DNA of 64,000 bases from Salinigranum salinum (GCF_009176545.1 NZ_VTOJ01000002.1:496001-560000), one strand, 5' to 3'. Counted from the first letter of the stretch, positions 1 through 8,624 are shown. Translations and numbers: made by a program. Notes: generated by a model not told the origin, from the sequence alone.

Positions 1-48
1 TGACACGCGGGCCGAACCTATTTGTCTCCGACCACGCAACCGGGGGCC

Positions 49-1212
49 ATGCGAGACGCGTACGTCGTCGGCGCGGGCCAGTCGCGGTACGGTGCGTTCC
101 CCGACGAGAGCTACCGTTCGTTGTTCACGACGGCCTACGAGGCGGCCATGACGGAGGCCGATCTCGACGCGGCGGCCGTCGACGAGGCGGTCGTCGGCAC
201 GCTCGGTGTCGGCGGGCGACAGATCGGGCTGTCGGGGCCAGCGGTGACAGAACACGTCGGCCTCCACGGCGTCCCCTGCACGCGGGTCGAGAACGCCTGT
301 GCCGCCGGCGGCTACGCCGTCCGGAGCGCCGTCCAGGCGGTGAAGAGCGGGATGGCCGACGTGGTGGTCGCCGGGGGGTTCGAGGTGATGACCGACCTCT
401 CGGGCGACGTCTCGAAGTACTGGCTCGGCGTCAGCGGCGAGACCGAGTGGGAACGACTCACGGGCACGACCTTCTCGGGCGTGTACGCCCAGATGGCGTC
501 GGCGTATCTCGACGCGTACGACGCCTCTCCCGACCACTTCTCGAAGGTCGCGGTGAAGAACCACGCCAACGGCGCGAAGAACCCGAAGGCACACCTCGGC
601 TTCGAGTGCTCGCTCGACGACGCCCGCTCGGCACCGATGGTCGCCGAGCCGCTGAACCTCTACCACTGCTGTCCCACCACCGACGGGGCCGCCGTGGTCG
701 TCGTCGCCAGCGCGGACGTCGCGGCGTCGTGTGACCACGCCGTCCGGGTGGCAGGCGTGGGTGCTGCCTCCGAGCGCGTCGGCCTCTTCCAGCGCGACAG
801 CTACACCTCGATCGCCTCCTCCCGAAGAGCCGCCGAGGCGGCGTACGAGATGGCCGGCATCGACGCCGCAGACATCGACGTCGCCGAGGTCCACGACTGC
901 TTCGCCATCGCCGAACTGCTGGCGTACGAGGACCTCGGCTTCTGCGACCCCGGCGAGGCCCCCCGGCTGATCGACGACGGCGTGACGGAACTCGACGGTG
1001 AACTGCCCGTCAACCCCTCGGGTGGCCTGAAGTCGAAGGGCCACCCGATCGGCGCGACCGGGACCGGACAGGTCGTCGAACTGTTCGACCAGTTGACGGA
1101 GCGGGCGGGCGACCGCCAGGTTTCCGGGGCCGACATCGGACTCGCCCACAACGTCGGCGGGAGCGGTGGGGCGACCGTCGTCCACGTGCTCGAGGGAGGT
1201 GCGTCGCCGTGA
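49..1212 (+). CDS. Thiolase family protein (acyl-CoA acetyltransferase-like)
   Basis: A 387-residue thiolase-fold protein, probably condensing or cleaving acyl-CoA in the cytoplasm. The nucleophile cysteine is about residue 84 in ENACAAGG. The other conserved active-site blocks are HDCFAIAE and, near the C-terminus, GGLKSKGHPIGATGTGQ. The length and blocks fit the SCP-x/archaeal thiolase branch that works with DUF35 OB-fold partners. The ATG at 49 is preferred over a TTG at 22 because a TATA-like cctattt lies about 27 bases upstream. The next gene starts inside its stop codon, so the two are probably translationally coupled and may form a complex. The exact substrate cannot be read from sequence. 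Confidence 0.88.
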   Translation: MRDAYVVGAGQSRYGAFPDESYRSLFTTAYEAAMTEADLDAAAVDEAVVGTLGVGGRQIGLSGPAVTEHVGLHGVPCTRVENACAAGGYAVRSAVQAVKSGMADVVVAGGFEVMTDLSGDVSKYWLGVSGETEWERLTGTTFSGVYAQMASAYLDAYDASPDHFSKVAVKNHANGAKNPKAHLGFECSLDDARSAPMVAEPLNLYHCCPTTDGAAVVVVASADVAASCDHAVRVAGVGAASERVGLFQRDSYTSIASSRRAAEAAYEMAGIDAADIDVAEVHDCFAIAELLAYEDLGFCDPGEAPRLIDDGVTELDGELPVNPSGGLKSKGHPIGATGTGQVVELFDQLTERAGDRQVSGADIGLAHNVGGSGGATVVHVLEGGASP

Positions 1213-2666
1213 CCCGGCACGTCACGGGCGTCGGGGCGTACGTCCCCCGACTGTTCCTCCCCGCGAGCGCGTACCGCGAGGCGTGGGGCACCGGCGGCCC
1301 CCGGGGGATCGACCGGACGGCGGTGCCGGACGCCGACGAGGACGCCGTGACGATGGGCGTCGAGGCGGCGACACGTGCGCTCGACGCGGCGAGCGTCGAC
1401 GGGGACGAGATCGCCCACCTCGCCGTCGCGACGACGACCCCACCGAACGACGAGGAAGAGCTGTGTCCGCGCCTGGCGTCGCTGCTCGGGTCGACGCCGG
1501 AGACGACCCGGCAGTACGGTGGCGGCACCCGGGCGGGAGTGGCCGCAGTCGCCGCGAGTTGCTCGGACGACCGCGCGGTCGGTGGCCCGGCGCTCGTCGT
1601 CGTCGCCGACGCACCCCGCGGAACTCCCGAGAGCGACGAGGAGGCCGCGGCGGGGGCGGGTGCCGGCGCGATCGTCCTCGACGGCGTCGACGACGTCGAC
1701 GACGGAGGGTCGATGACGGTCGACACGGTCGGCGAGGCGTCCGACCCGGTTCCGGGGACGCGCTTCCGCCGCCGGGGGCGTGCGACGACGGAGTCGGTCG
1801 GCATCACGCAGTACGAACGGGAGGCGTACAAGGACACGGTCGCGGACGCGGTCGAGGCGCTCGAAACCGACGTCGCGAAGGTCGACGCCGCGGCGCTCAC
1901 CGCGCCGAACGGCCGACTGCCGTACCGGGTCGCGGGGACTGTCGGCCTCTCGACCGACCAGATCGCCGCGGGGACCGTCGTCTCGGAGACGGGCGACGCG
2001 GGTGCGGCGGGGCCGCTGCTCGGCCTGGCGTCGGCGCTCGACGCGGGTTCGACATCGGTCCTCCTCGTCGGCTACGGCGGCGGTGCCGGGGCGACGGCGC
2101 TCGTCCTCCGGGGGGAGTGTCCCGTCGAGGCGACGCTCGGCGGCGACGTCGAACTCACCTACCCCGAGTATCTCCGTCGCCGGGGGACGATCACGGGGAC
2201 GGAACCGGAGGGCGGCGGGGCGTACGTGAGCGTGCCGTCGTGGCGGCGAACGCTCCCCCAGCGCCACCGCCTCGTCGCCGGTCGCTGTCGGGCCTGCGAC
2301 GCGCTCGCGTTCCCGCCGGAAGGGGCCTGTCACGCCTGCGGCGCGCTCGACGGCTACGACCCGAGTTCACTCCCGGGGACGGGAACTGTCGAGGCGGCCA
2401 CGGTGATTGGGCAGGGCGGCGCGCCACCGGAGTTCGTCGAACACCAGCAGCGCGCGGGGGCGTTCGGCGTCTGCGTGGTCGCGTTCGACGCCCCCGACGG
2501 CTCCGACGGCGACGAGGCGGTGAGCGCCCCGGCGCAGGTCGTCGACTCGCCGGCCGCCACGCCGAGCGTCGGCGACCGCGTCGTCGCCGTCCCGCGTCGG
2601 ATCTACGAGCAGGAGGGCGTCGTCCGGTACGGCTTCAAAGTCGTCCCCGTGTCTGCCCGTCGGTAG
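1209..2666 (+). CDS. HMG-CoA synthase-like protein fused to a zinc-ribbon/OB-fold (DUF35) domain
   Basis: A 485-residue protein starting with GTG and overlapping the thiolase stop by 4 bases. Residues 1-340 resemble the ketosynthase III/HMG-CoA synthase fold (MTRHVTGVGAYVPRLFLP). Around residue 358 a CxxC...CxxC zinc ribbon (CRACDALAF, CHACGALD) opens a DUF35 OB-fold that runs to the end. In archaea, a thiolase, an HMG-CoA synthase and a DUF35 protein form a substrate-channelling complex; here the last two are one chain. The usual catalytic cysteine and histidine are not apparent (QYGGGTRAG and TAPNGRLP occupy the expected places), so it may be a structural partner of the upstream thiolase rather than an HMG-CoA synthase. 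Confidence 0.75.
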   Translation: MTRHVTGVGAYVPRLFLPASAYREAWGTGGPRGIDRTAVPDADEDAVTMGVEAATRALDAASVDGDEIAHLAVATTTPPNDEEELCPRLASLLGSTPETTRQYGGGTRAGVAAVAASCSDDRAVGGPALVVVADAPRGTPESDEEAAAGAGAGAIVLDGVDDVDDGGSMTVDTVGEASDPVPGTRFRRRGRATTESVGITQYEREAYKDTVADAVEALETDVAKVDAAALTAPNGRLPYRVAGTVGLSTDQIAAGTVVSETGDAGAAGPLLGLASALDAGSTSVLLVGYGGGAGATALVLRGECPVEATLGGDVELTYPEYLRRRGTITGTEPEGGGAYVSVPSWRRTLPQRHRLVAGRCRACDALAFPPEGACHACGALDGYDPSSLPGTGTVEAATVIGQGGAPPEFVEHQQRAGAFGVCVVAFDAPDGSDGDEAVSAPAQVVDSPAATPSVGDRVVAVPRRIYEQEGVVRYGFKVVPVSARR

Positions 2667-2716
2667 GCGCGTCGCGAGGGAGTCCCGAAGACTGGGTCGT
2701 CGCTGTTCGGTCCCGC

Positions 2717-3862
2717 TCAGACCCGCTCGAACACCGTCGCCACCCCCTGCCCGAAGCCGACGCACATCGTCGCCAGTCCGTACCGCCCGTCGCGCCGGGC
2801 GAGTTCGTGCAGTAGCGTCGTGGTGATACGCGCACCGGAACAGCCCAGGGGATGGCCGAGTGCGATCGCCCCGCCGTTGACGTTCAGCCGGTCCTCGTCG
2901 AGGCCCAGTTCGTCGACACAGTACAGCGCCTGCGAGGCGAACGCCTCGTTGAGCTCGACGAGATCCAGATCGTCGACGGCGAGGTCGGCCGCCGACAGCG
3001 CCCGGCGGGTCGCTGGGACGGGGCCGATCCCCATCACTTCGGGGTCGACGCCGACGGCTGCGCGGGAGACGACGCGGGCGAGGACGGGCAGGTCGTGCTC
3101 CTCGGCGTAGCGTTCGGACGTCACGAGGAGGCCTGCCGCGCCGTCCGTCAGAGGGGAGGCGTTGCCGGGCGTGACGGTCGCCGCCTCGTCGTCGGCGAAG
3201 ACGGTCGGGAGGCTCGCCAGCGCGTCCATCGACGTGTCGGCACGGGGACCTTCGTCGTCCTCGACGGGGCTGTCGGACGTCTCGACCGGGACGATCTCGT
3301 CGTCGAACCGTCCCTCTGCGGCCGCCGCGACCGCCCGTTCGTGCGAGCGGAGGGCGAAGCGGTCCTGTGCCTCCCGACCGATGCCGTGCCGTCGTGCGAC
3401 CGTCTCGGCCGTCTCGCCCATCGACAGGCCGTCGCCGCCGTCGTAGCGTTCGGTGATGGCGGGATGGAGCCAGTCGGAGAACGGGACACGCGACATGTGT
3501 TCGACGCCCGCGACGGGGAACACCTCCCCATCGCCGGCCTCGACCGCGCGGGCCGCGTCGTTCAGCGCCGTCAGTGACGACCCGCAGAGCCGCGAGAGCG
3601 TCATCCCCGGCACCGACTCGGGGAACCCACCCGCGAGGAGCGACTGTCGGGCGAGGTTCCGGCCCTGTTCGCCCTCCTGGTTGGCGCAGCCGAGGCGGAA
3701 GTCGACCCACTCGTCGGGGGCGACCCCTATCCGGTCGACGAGCGCGTCGAGGACGGTCGTCACGAGGTCCTCGGGGTAGACGTCGGCGAGGGAGCCGTCC
3801 TTCTTGCACTGGGGCGTCCGGACCGCCTCCACGACGACGGCGCGGCGGGACGTGTCGGTCAT
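2717..3862 (-). CDS. Acetyl-CoA acetyltransferase / 3-ketoacyl-CoA thiolase
   Basis: A 381-residue thiolase with all classical blocks: nucleophile cysteine in RLCGSSLTAL, ELNEAFASQAL, NGGAIALGHPLGCSGAR and the C-terminal cysteine in TMCVGFGQG. It would catalyse the last step of beta-oxidation or acetoacetyl-CoA formation. The start is the internal methionine MTDTSRRAVV, because a TATA-like ttcatacg on the minus strand lies about 27 bases upstream; the longer frame to 3919 would run through that promoter. It is transcribed away from the GerW-like gene and converges on the OB-fold gene. It is a conventional FadA-type enzyme, unlike the thiolase at the left edge. Confidence 0.92.
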   Translation of the reverse strand: MTDTSRRAVVVEAVRTPQCKKDGSLADVYPEDLVTTVLDALVDRIGVAPDEWVDFRLGCANQEGEQGRNLARQSLLAGGFPESVPGMTLSRLCGSSLTALNDAARAVEAGDGEVFPVAGVEHMSRVPFSDWLHPAITERYDGGDGLSMGETAETVARRHGIGREAQDRFALRSHERAVAAAAEGRFDDEIVPVETSDSPVEDDEGPRADTSMDALASLPTVFADDEAATVTPGNASPLTDGAAGLLVTSERYAEEHDLPVLARVVSRAAVGVDPEVMGIGPVPATRRALSAADLAVDDLDLVELNEAFASQALYCVDELGLDEDRLNVNGGAIALGHPLGCSGARITTTLLHELARRDGRYGLATMCVGFGQGVATVFERV

Positions 3863-3991
3863 GCCCCGTGAGTTGGACGGGACCGCGTATGAAGCTTGGT
3901 CCCGGACGGCCGACCGCAACCGTGGGTGCCGCCGCGAAGTCGGCCCGATCCGACAGCGTCTCTATCAATACGTACCCCGTCTGATACCGAT

Positions 3992-4411
3992 ATGAGCGTG
4001 CGAGAGCGGTTGTCTTCGGTTCTGGAACGGATACGAGAACACTCGGGCGTCACCGCCGCGTACGGGGACCCGATCGAACGCGACGGGCGGACGGTCGTTC
4101 CTGTCGCACGGGTCGTGTACGGGTTCGGCGGCGGATACGGCCCGAGCCCCGCGGAGCGGACTGACGGAGAGGGTCACGAGCCCACGGGCGGCGACGGAAC
4201 CGGGAACGCGGAGAGGAACGAGGATCGGGAGGAGGGCGGAGGGGCCGAAGGGGGCGGGATGGGCGGTGGCGTCTGGACGGTGCCGATCGGCGTGGTCGAG
4301 ATCACCGACGACGAGACGCGGTTCGTCCCGTTCCACGCCCGAGCACGGCTATTCGTCGTCGCGGGCGCGTCTCTCGCCGTCGGCTACCTGCTCGGCCGGA
4401 AGTGGCGGTGA
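3992..4411 (+). CDS. GerW/YtfJ-like protein with C-terminal membrane anchor
   Basis: A 139-residue protein. The N-terminal part (VTAAYGDPIERDGRTVVPVARVVYGFGGGYG) and a glycine-rich stretch followed by VWTVPIGVVEITDD match the GerW (YtfJ) family pattern, in which a variable loop separates the two conserved halves. Here the loop is about 45 residues, acidic and glycine-rich. A single hydrophobic segment (LFVVAGASLAVGYLLG) and a basic tail close the protein, suggesting membrane attachment. The ATG is chosen because a TATA-like tatcaata lies about 26 bases upstream. GerW proteins are known from spore-forming Firmicutes, but homologues occur in archaea that do not sporulate, and their role there is unknown. 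Confidence 0.7.
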   Translation: MSVRERLSSVLERIREHSGVTAAYGDPIERDGRTVVPVARVVYGFGGGYGPSPAERTDGEGHEPTGGDGTGNAERNEDREEGGGAEGGGMGGGVWTVPIGVVEITDDETRFVPFHARARLFVVAGASLAVGYLLGRKWR

Positions 4412-4491
4412 TCGTCTCTGTTGTGAGCCATTACTGCTGACTCGCCGGGACGGGGCGGCGAACCAGCAGTACACAGTCACGACAGACACGA

Positions 4492-5490
4492 TCAGTGAAC
4501 CCACCCGCCGATCTCGAGCCGAAACCGTCGACCACCGAGCGCGGCGTACCACGAGTCTTCGTGGGGATCGGGCAGCCGTTCGACCCCGGACAGCCGTTCA
4601 CGGAGCGCGGTGAGCGCCGCCGATTGCGGTTTGCACTCCTCGTACCCCCGGACGAGCGCGTCCTCGACGATCGCCCGCCCCGCGTCGGGGAGGTCGTCGA
4701 GCCGGACGAGGTACTGGTCGGTGACGAACTGCCGAAACGTGTCGGCGGTCGCGCCCACCCGTTCGAGTGTGTAGCGGACGGTCCGTCGTTCCTGTGTCGT
4801 CTCGGCCTCGGCCGCGACTGTGACCCGGAACGTTCGGTCGCGCCAGCGGACCCACGTCTCCGTGCCGACGATCCGTGAGTCGTCGCCCCCACCGGGATAC
4901 GGGGCGGGAAACTCCCGAACCGTGAGGCCCTCCCGGGGCAATTCCTCCCCGTGATCGGGGTCGAACACCGCGACGCGGAGCGCCTCTCGATCGACCGACG
5001 GAAGCTCCTCGAACGGGACGACTGTCGCATCCGCCGGTGCCGCCTGTCCGCGCTCCCACTCGACGTCCATCGGGAAGGCGGGCACGCGCTCCGTCGCCGT
5101 GACGGTGGCACGGGTTCGATAGAACGCGTCCCCGTGGGTGACGAACACGCCGGTCTCGAGTGGGTGTTCCCCGTACGTTCGGTGATCGGCGTGCCCGTTC
5201 TCGGCGGCCTCGACCACGATGGTCCGCTCGGTCTCGCCCAGAGCGAGCAGCAGGTCGTCGGCCGGGTCGAACGCACTCGTTCGAACCTGGACGCCGGCCT
5301 GACACCGGCCGTCCGTACCGGATCGGTCATCTGCGGTCGTCGGCGAGGACGACGTCGTCTCGGTCGTGACGTCCGTCGGGCGGTCCGTCGGCCGATCGGT
5401 CTCGGCCCCCGTGGACGGACCCGTTCCGAGACAGCCGCTGGAGAGCAGTGTCGCGCCCAGTACGAGGGCACGGCGGCGTGCGAGTGGCAT
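4492..5490 (-). CDS. Hypothetical secreted lipoprotein
   Basis: A 332-residue protein of unrecognised family. It begins MPLARRRALVLGATLLSSGC: an arginine-rich n-region, a short hydrophobic stretch and a lipobox with cysteine 20. This pattern is typical of haloarchaeal lipoproteins, probably exported by Tat. A Thr/Ser/Asp-rich linker of about 40 residues follows, then a mixed alpha/beta domain with no catalytic motif I can name. The start at 5490 is chosen because it gives a complete signal peptide; the longer frame to 5670 would place 60 non-signal residues in front. It lies convergent to the GerW-like gene and divergent from the hydroxyacyl-CoA dehydrogenase. Confidence 0.75.
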   Translation of the reverse strand: MPLARRRALVLGATLLSSGCLGTGPSTGAETDRPTDRPTDVTTETTSSSPTTADDRSGTDGRCQAGVQVRTSAFDPADDLLLALGETERTIVVEAAENGHADHRTYGEHPLETGVFVTHGDAFYRTRATVTATERVPAFPMDVEWERGQAAPADATVVPFEELPSVDREALRVAVFDPDHGEELPREGLTVREFPAPYPGGGDDSRIVGTETWVRWRDRTFRVTVAAEAETTQERRTVRYTLERVGATADTFRQFVTDQYLVRLDDLPDAGRAIVEDALVRGYEECKPQSAALTALRERLSGVERLPDPHEDSWYAALGGRRFRLEIGGWVH

Positions 5491-5626
5491 ACGGGGCACA
5501 TGCCCGAACGGCGGCAAAGGCCTTGTGGAGGTGAACGCTGTGGTCGAACCGACACCGGTGGCGTTCACTCCCGACGGGTGTCGGGCGGGCCAAACGGTTA
5601 TCCCACTCGCCGCAGCCTCTTCCACC

Positions 5627-6508
5627 ATGCACGTGACCGTCCTCGGTGCCGGCACGATGGGCCACGGCATCGCTCAGGTGTCGGCGATGGCAGGCCACAC
5701 GGTGGTGGTGCGGGACATCGAACAGTCGTACGTCGACGACGCGTTCGACGCCATCGAGTCGAACCTCGAGGGAGGGGTCGAGCGCGGCAAGGTGACCGAA
5801 GCCGAGATGACGGAGACGCTCGACCGACTGTCGGGCACCACCTCCCTCTCGGACGCGCTGGTCGACGCCGACCTCGTCGTCGAGGCCGTACCCGAAGACC
5901 TCGACCTCAAGAAAGAGACGCTCCGTGAGGTCGAGGGGCTGGTCGACGACTCGACCGTCATCGCCTCGAACACGTCGTCGCTCTCGCTGACCGACATCCT
6001 GAGCGCGTTGTCGACCCCCGGCCGGGGTGTCGGCCTCCACTTCTTCAACCCGGTCCACATCATGGCGCTGGTCGAGGTGGTCGTCGCCGAACAGACCGCG
6101 CCGGAGACGCGGGCGTTCGCCCACGAGTTCGTCGAAGGAATCGACAAGACCACCGTCGAGGTCGCGGATTCGCCGGGGTTCGCCTCCTCGCGGCTCGGCG
6201 TCGCCCTCGGCTGCGAGGCGATGCGGATGGTCCAGGAGGGCGTCGCCTCGCCCGCGGACATCGACACCGCGATGGAGCTCGGCTACAACCACCCGATGGG
6301 CCCCATCGAACTCGGTGACGTCGTCGGGCTCGACGTCAGGCTCGACATCCTCGACTACCTCCGTGAGGAGCTGGGAGAGCGGTTCCGTCCGCCACAGGTG
6401 CTCAAACGGAAGGTGCGCGCGGGGAAACTCGGCAAGAAGTCGGGCGAGGGGTTCTACGTCTGGGAGGACGGCGAACGGGTCGGCGTCAGCGGCGAGGGGG
6501 ACCGATGA
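5627..6508 (+). CDS. 3-hydroxyacyl-CoA dehydrogenase (NAD-binding)
   Basis: A 293-residue enzyme that oxidises 3-hydroxyacyl-CoA to 3-ketoacyl-CoA with NAD+. The Rossmann motif GAGTMGHGIAQ sits at residues 8-18. The SNTSSLSLTDI and GLHFFNPVHIMALVEVV blocks carry the catalytic histidine and substrate contacts. The C-terminal helical domain has the usual NHPMGPIELGDVVGLD and GKLGKKSGEGFYVW signatures. The start at 5627 has a TATA-like ggttatcc about 25 bases upstream. Its stop overlaps the start of the enoyl-CoA hydratase gene by 4 bases, giving a two-gene beta-oxidation unit; the substrate could also be 3-hydroxybutyryl-CoA. Confidence 0.93.
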   Translation: MHVTVLGAGTMGHGIAQVSAMAGHTVVVRDIEQSYVDDAFDAIESNLEGGVERGKVTEAEMTETLDRLSGTTSLSDALVDADLVVEAVPEDLDLKKETLREVEGLVDDSTVIASNTSSLSLTDILSALSTPGRGVGLHFFNPVHIMALVEVVVAEQTAPETRAFAHEFVEGIDKTTVEVADSPGFASSRLGVALGCEAMRMVQEGVASPADIDTAMELGYNHPMGPIELGDVVGLDVRLDILDYLREELGERFRPPQVLKRKVRAGKLGKKSGEGFYVWEDGERVGVSGEGDR

Positions 6509-7389
6509 CCGACGTTGGCGGTCCGGATGGCTCGGGTGGCGAGAACGACCCGGGCGGCTCGGGCGACGAGATCGACCAGGACGACGTCGCGGCGATCGCC
6601 GCCGACTGCGAGACGGTCGACGTCGCGGTCGACGACCGGGTCGTGGGCGTGACGACGGTGACGATGAACCGTCCGGACGCCCGTAACGCGCTGAACGCCA
6701 CGCTCCGCCGGGAACTCAAACGCGTCCTCGACGCGGTCGAGGCGAGCGACGCCCGGGTCGTCGTCCTGACGGGCGCGGACGAGGCGCGCGCGTTCGTCGC
6801 CGGGGCCGACGTGAAGGAGCTCCGCCAGCGCGACATGCTCGCCCAGCGCGAGGCGAGCAAGCGTCCCCGCGTCTACGAGTACGTCGACGACCTCCGCCAG
6901 CCGGTGATCGCGCGGCTCAACGGCCACGCGCTCGGCGGGGGTTGCGAACTCGCACAGGCGTGCGACGTCCGGATCGCCCACGAGCGGGCCAAACTCGGCC
7001 AGCCCGAGATCAATCTCGGCATCATGCCCGGCGGCGGCGGAACGCAGCGACTGGTCCGGCTCGTCGGCGAGGGGCAGGCGATGCGGCTGGTGCTCTCGGG
7101 CGAACTCGTCTCGGCCGAGGAGGCCGCGGAGATCGGGCTGGTCGACGAGGTGCACGGCGACGAGACGTTCGACGACCGCGTCTACGACCTCGCCGGATCG
7201 ATGGCCGACAAGAGCCCCGTCGCGCTTGAGTTCGCCAAACAGGCGGTCAAGGCCGGCTCACGAATGAACCTCGACCAGGGGATCGAGTACGAGGCGGAGC
7301 TGTTCGCACAGCTGTTCGGCCACGACGACAAGGACGAGGGGATCGACGCGTTCCTCGAGGACCGCGATCCGGTCTGGTCCGACCGCTGA
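6505..7389 (+). CDS. Enoyl-CoA hydratase/isomerase family protein
   Basis: A 294-residue crotonase-fold enzyme that hydrates 2-enoyl-CoA. The oxyanion-hole region AFVAGADVKEL and the two catalytic glutamates, in GGGCELAQACD and GQPEINLGIMPGGGGTQRL, are both present, so a true hydratase is likely. The first 45 residues are a Gly/Asp-rich disordered extension before the conserved MNRPDARNALN. The start codon overlaps the stop of the upstream dehydrogenase, so the two are probably made from one transcript and act in consecutive beta-oxidation steps. The gene ends 246 bases before the convergent IclR regulator gene. Confidence 0.93.
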   Translation: MTDVGGPDGSGGENDPGGSGDEIDQDDVAAIAADCETVDVAVDDRVVGVTTVTMNRPDARNALNATLRRELKRVLDAVEASDARVVVLTGADEARAFVAGADVKELRQRDMLAQREASKRPRVYEYVDDLRQPVIARLNGHALGGGCELAQACDVRIAHERAKLGQPEINLGIMPGGGGTQRLVRLVGEGQAMRLVLSGELVSAEEAAEIGLVDEVHGDETFDDRVYDLAGSMADKSPVALEFAKQAVKAGSRMNLDQGIEYEAELFAQLFGHDDKDEGIDAFLEDRDPVWSDR

Positions 7390-7442
7390 TCGCTCGCGAC
7401 ACGGCCGGCGACCGAGGGTCCTGATTCCTCACTGACCAAACC

Positions 7443-7459
7443 GTTCGAACTAATCGAAC
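7443..7459. promoter_or_regulatory. Palindrome GTTCGA-N5-TCGAAC, copy 1
   Basis: A 17-base inverted repeat with arms GTTCGA and TCGAAC around a 5-base spacer (ACTAA), 54 bases after the enoyl-CoA hydratase stop. Identical arms and spacing recur at 7610 and 8431, so it is probably a binding site for the IclR-type regulator encoded between them. Its position between two convergent genes argues against a simple promoter operator; it could support DNA looping. Confidence 0.5.
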
Positions 7460-7528
7460 ACCGGACGGTGTGAACACTCACACGAACACGCCGAGAAACC
7501 GAACGGCTCTCCGGCGTCCAATGGGCGC

Positions 7529-7550
7529 GTTACACGCGTATTCGTGTAAC
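7529..7550. terminator. Stem-loop between convergent genes
   Basis: A perfect 8-bp stem (gttacacg / cgtgtaac) with a 6-base loop in the gap between the enoyl-CoA hydratase and IclR genes. It has no T-run, so a terminator role for one or both strands is only a guess; a regulatory site is equally possible. Confidence 0.35.
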
Positions 7551-7609
7551 GATCCGCCCGATCGAGTTCGAGATCCGTGTTTTCTCAACGAGTCGTCACC
7601 TCGGAGAGG

Positions 7610-7626
7610 GTTCGAGTTCCTCGAAC
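7610..7626. promoter_or_regulatory. Palindrome GTTCGA-N5-TCGAAC, copy 2
   Basis: The second 17-base inverted repeat with the same arms (spacer GTTCC). It lies 10 bases beyond the stop codon of the IclR gene. See copies at 7443 and 8431. Confidence 0.5.
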
Positions 7627-7635
7627 GGATCGGGG

Positions 7636-8400
7636 TCAAGAGAAGCTGAGGTTGATCTCGACCTCGTTGGCGGCACCGAGCAGGAGCTGCGGGAGTTCGT
7701 CGGTGAGCCGGTCGCCGGCGAGTCGGCTCGAGGGACCCGAGACGCTGATCGCGCCGATCGCGTGCCCGGCCTCGTCCGTGATGGGGACGCCGACGGCGTG
7801 GAGCTTCGGTACCGACTCCTCGCGGTTGAGGGCGTATCCACGGTCGCGGACCCGGTCGAGATCCGCGAACAGTTCCTCGCGGTCGGTGATGGTGTGTTCC
7901 GTCCGCGCCGGGAGCCCGTGGCGGTCGCAGATTTCGTCGACCCGCCCGTGGGGGAGGTGGGCGAGGATGGCCTTCCCCGCGGCGTGCTGGTGGAGGTACG
8001 TCCGGGTGCCGTCGCGGGCGTCGGTCCGGACGGAGCCCTCGCCCGTTGCTCCGTAGAGGTGAATCCCGCGGCCCGCCTCCTCGGTGATGCACCAGACCTT
8101 CTCGCCGGTCTCCCGGGCCAGTTCGTCGACCTTCGGCTTCGCCACCGCGTAGAGTGCGTGCTCGTTCCGTGCGGCGACACCGAAGTCGAACAGCCGAAGG
8201 CCGAGCCGGTAGCCCTCGTCCGTCGAGACGACGACGCCTGCACGTTCGAGCGTCTGCAGGTGTCTGTGGACCGTACTCTTGGCCATCCCGAGATCGTCGG
8301 CCAGCGCGGTCGGGCCGAGCGGACCCTCCCGCTTGAGCCGTTCGAGGAGCGCGAACGTCGTCTCGACGGTCGTCACCGGGCGTCGCTGTGCCGGAGCCAT
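7636..8400 (-). CDS. IclR family transcriptional regulator
   Basis: A 254-residue regulator. An N-terminal winged helix-turn-helix (TTFALLERLKREGPLGPTAL, MAKSTVHRHLQTLERAGVV) is followed by the IclR effector domain, with HQHAAGKAILAHLP, RGYALNREE and IGAISVSGPSSRL signatures. IclR proteins are usually dimeric or tetrameric and bind palindromes. The start MAPAQRRPV is chosen because a TATA-like cttatg on the minus strand lies about 25 bases upstream. The palindrome at 8431-8447 abuts that box, so autoregulation is likely. The divergent thiamine-diphosphate enzyme and the beta-oxidation genes on the other side are candidate targets. Confidence 0.9.
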   Translation of the reverse strand: MAPAQRRPVTTVETTFALLERLKREGPLGPTALADDLGMAKSTVHRHLQTLERAGVVVSTDEGYRLGLRLFDFGVAARNEHALYAVAKPKVDELARETGEKVWCITEEAGRGIHLYGATGEGSVRTDARDGTRTYLHQHAAGKAILAHLPHGRVDEICDRHGLPARTEHTITDREELFADLDRVRDRGYALNREESVPKLHAVGVPITDEAGHAIGAISVSGPSSRLAGDRLTDELPQLLLGAANEVEINLSFS

Positions 8401-8430
8401 AGTCGATTGTCGTACTGAACCGACATAAGT

Positions 8431-8447
8431 GTTCGAGTAGCTCGAAC
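8431..8447. promoter_or_regulatory. Palindrome GTTCGA-N5-TCGAAC, copy 3, next to the iclR promoter
   Basis: A 17-base near-perfect palindrome (gttcgag tag ctcgaac) 31 bases upstream of the IclR start codon and touching the TATA-like box. This is where an autoregulatory operator would sit. It also lies in the 224-base divergent region shared with the gene starting at 8625. Confidence 0.6.
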
Positions 8448-8624
8448 CACGCGAGGCGGTCCAATCGACGACAGAGCAAAGTGTTCCCCCGTCGCGGGTG
8501 AACACACCGATGACGACACGGATCACAGCCGGTGGCGTGAGCGCATGGCCGTTCGAGCCGAGAGACGCCGAACCGGAGCGCGAGCAGGAAGGCGTCGCCG
8601 ATCTGTCTGGAGAGTGAGCCGCCG

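Noticed and set aside
7529-7550. Rho-independent-type terminator
   Set aside because: The stem is perfect but there is no T-run; kept only as a low-confidence stem-loop.
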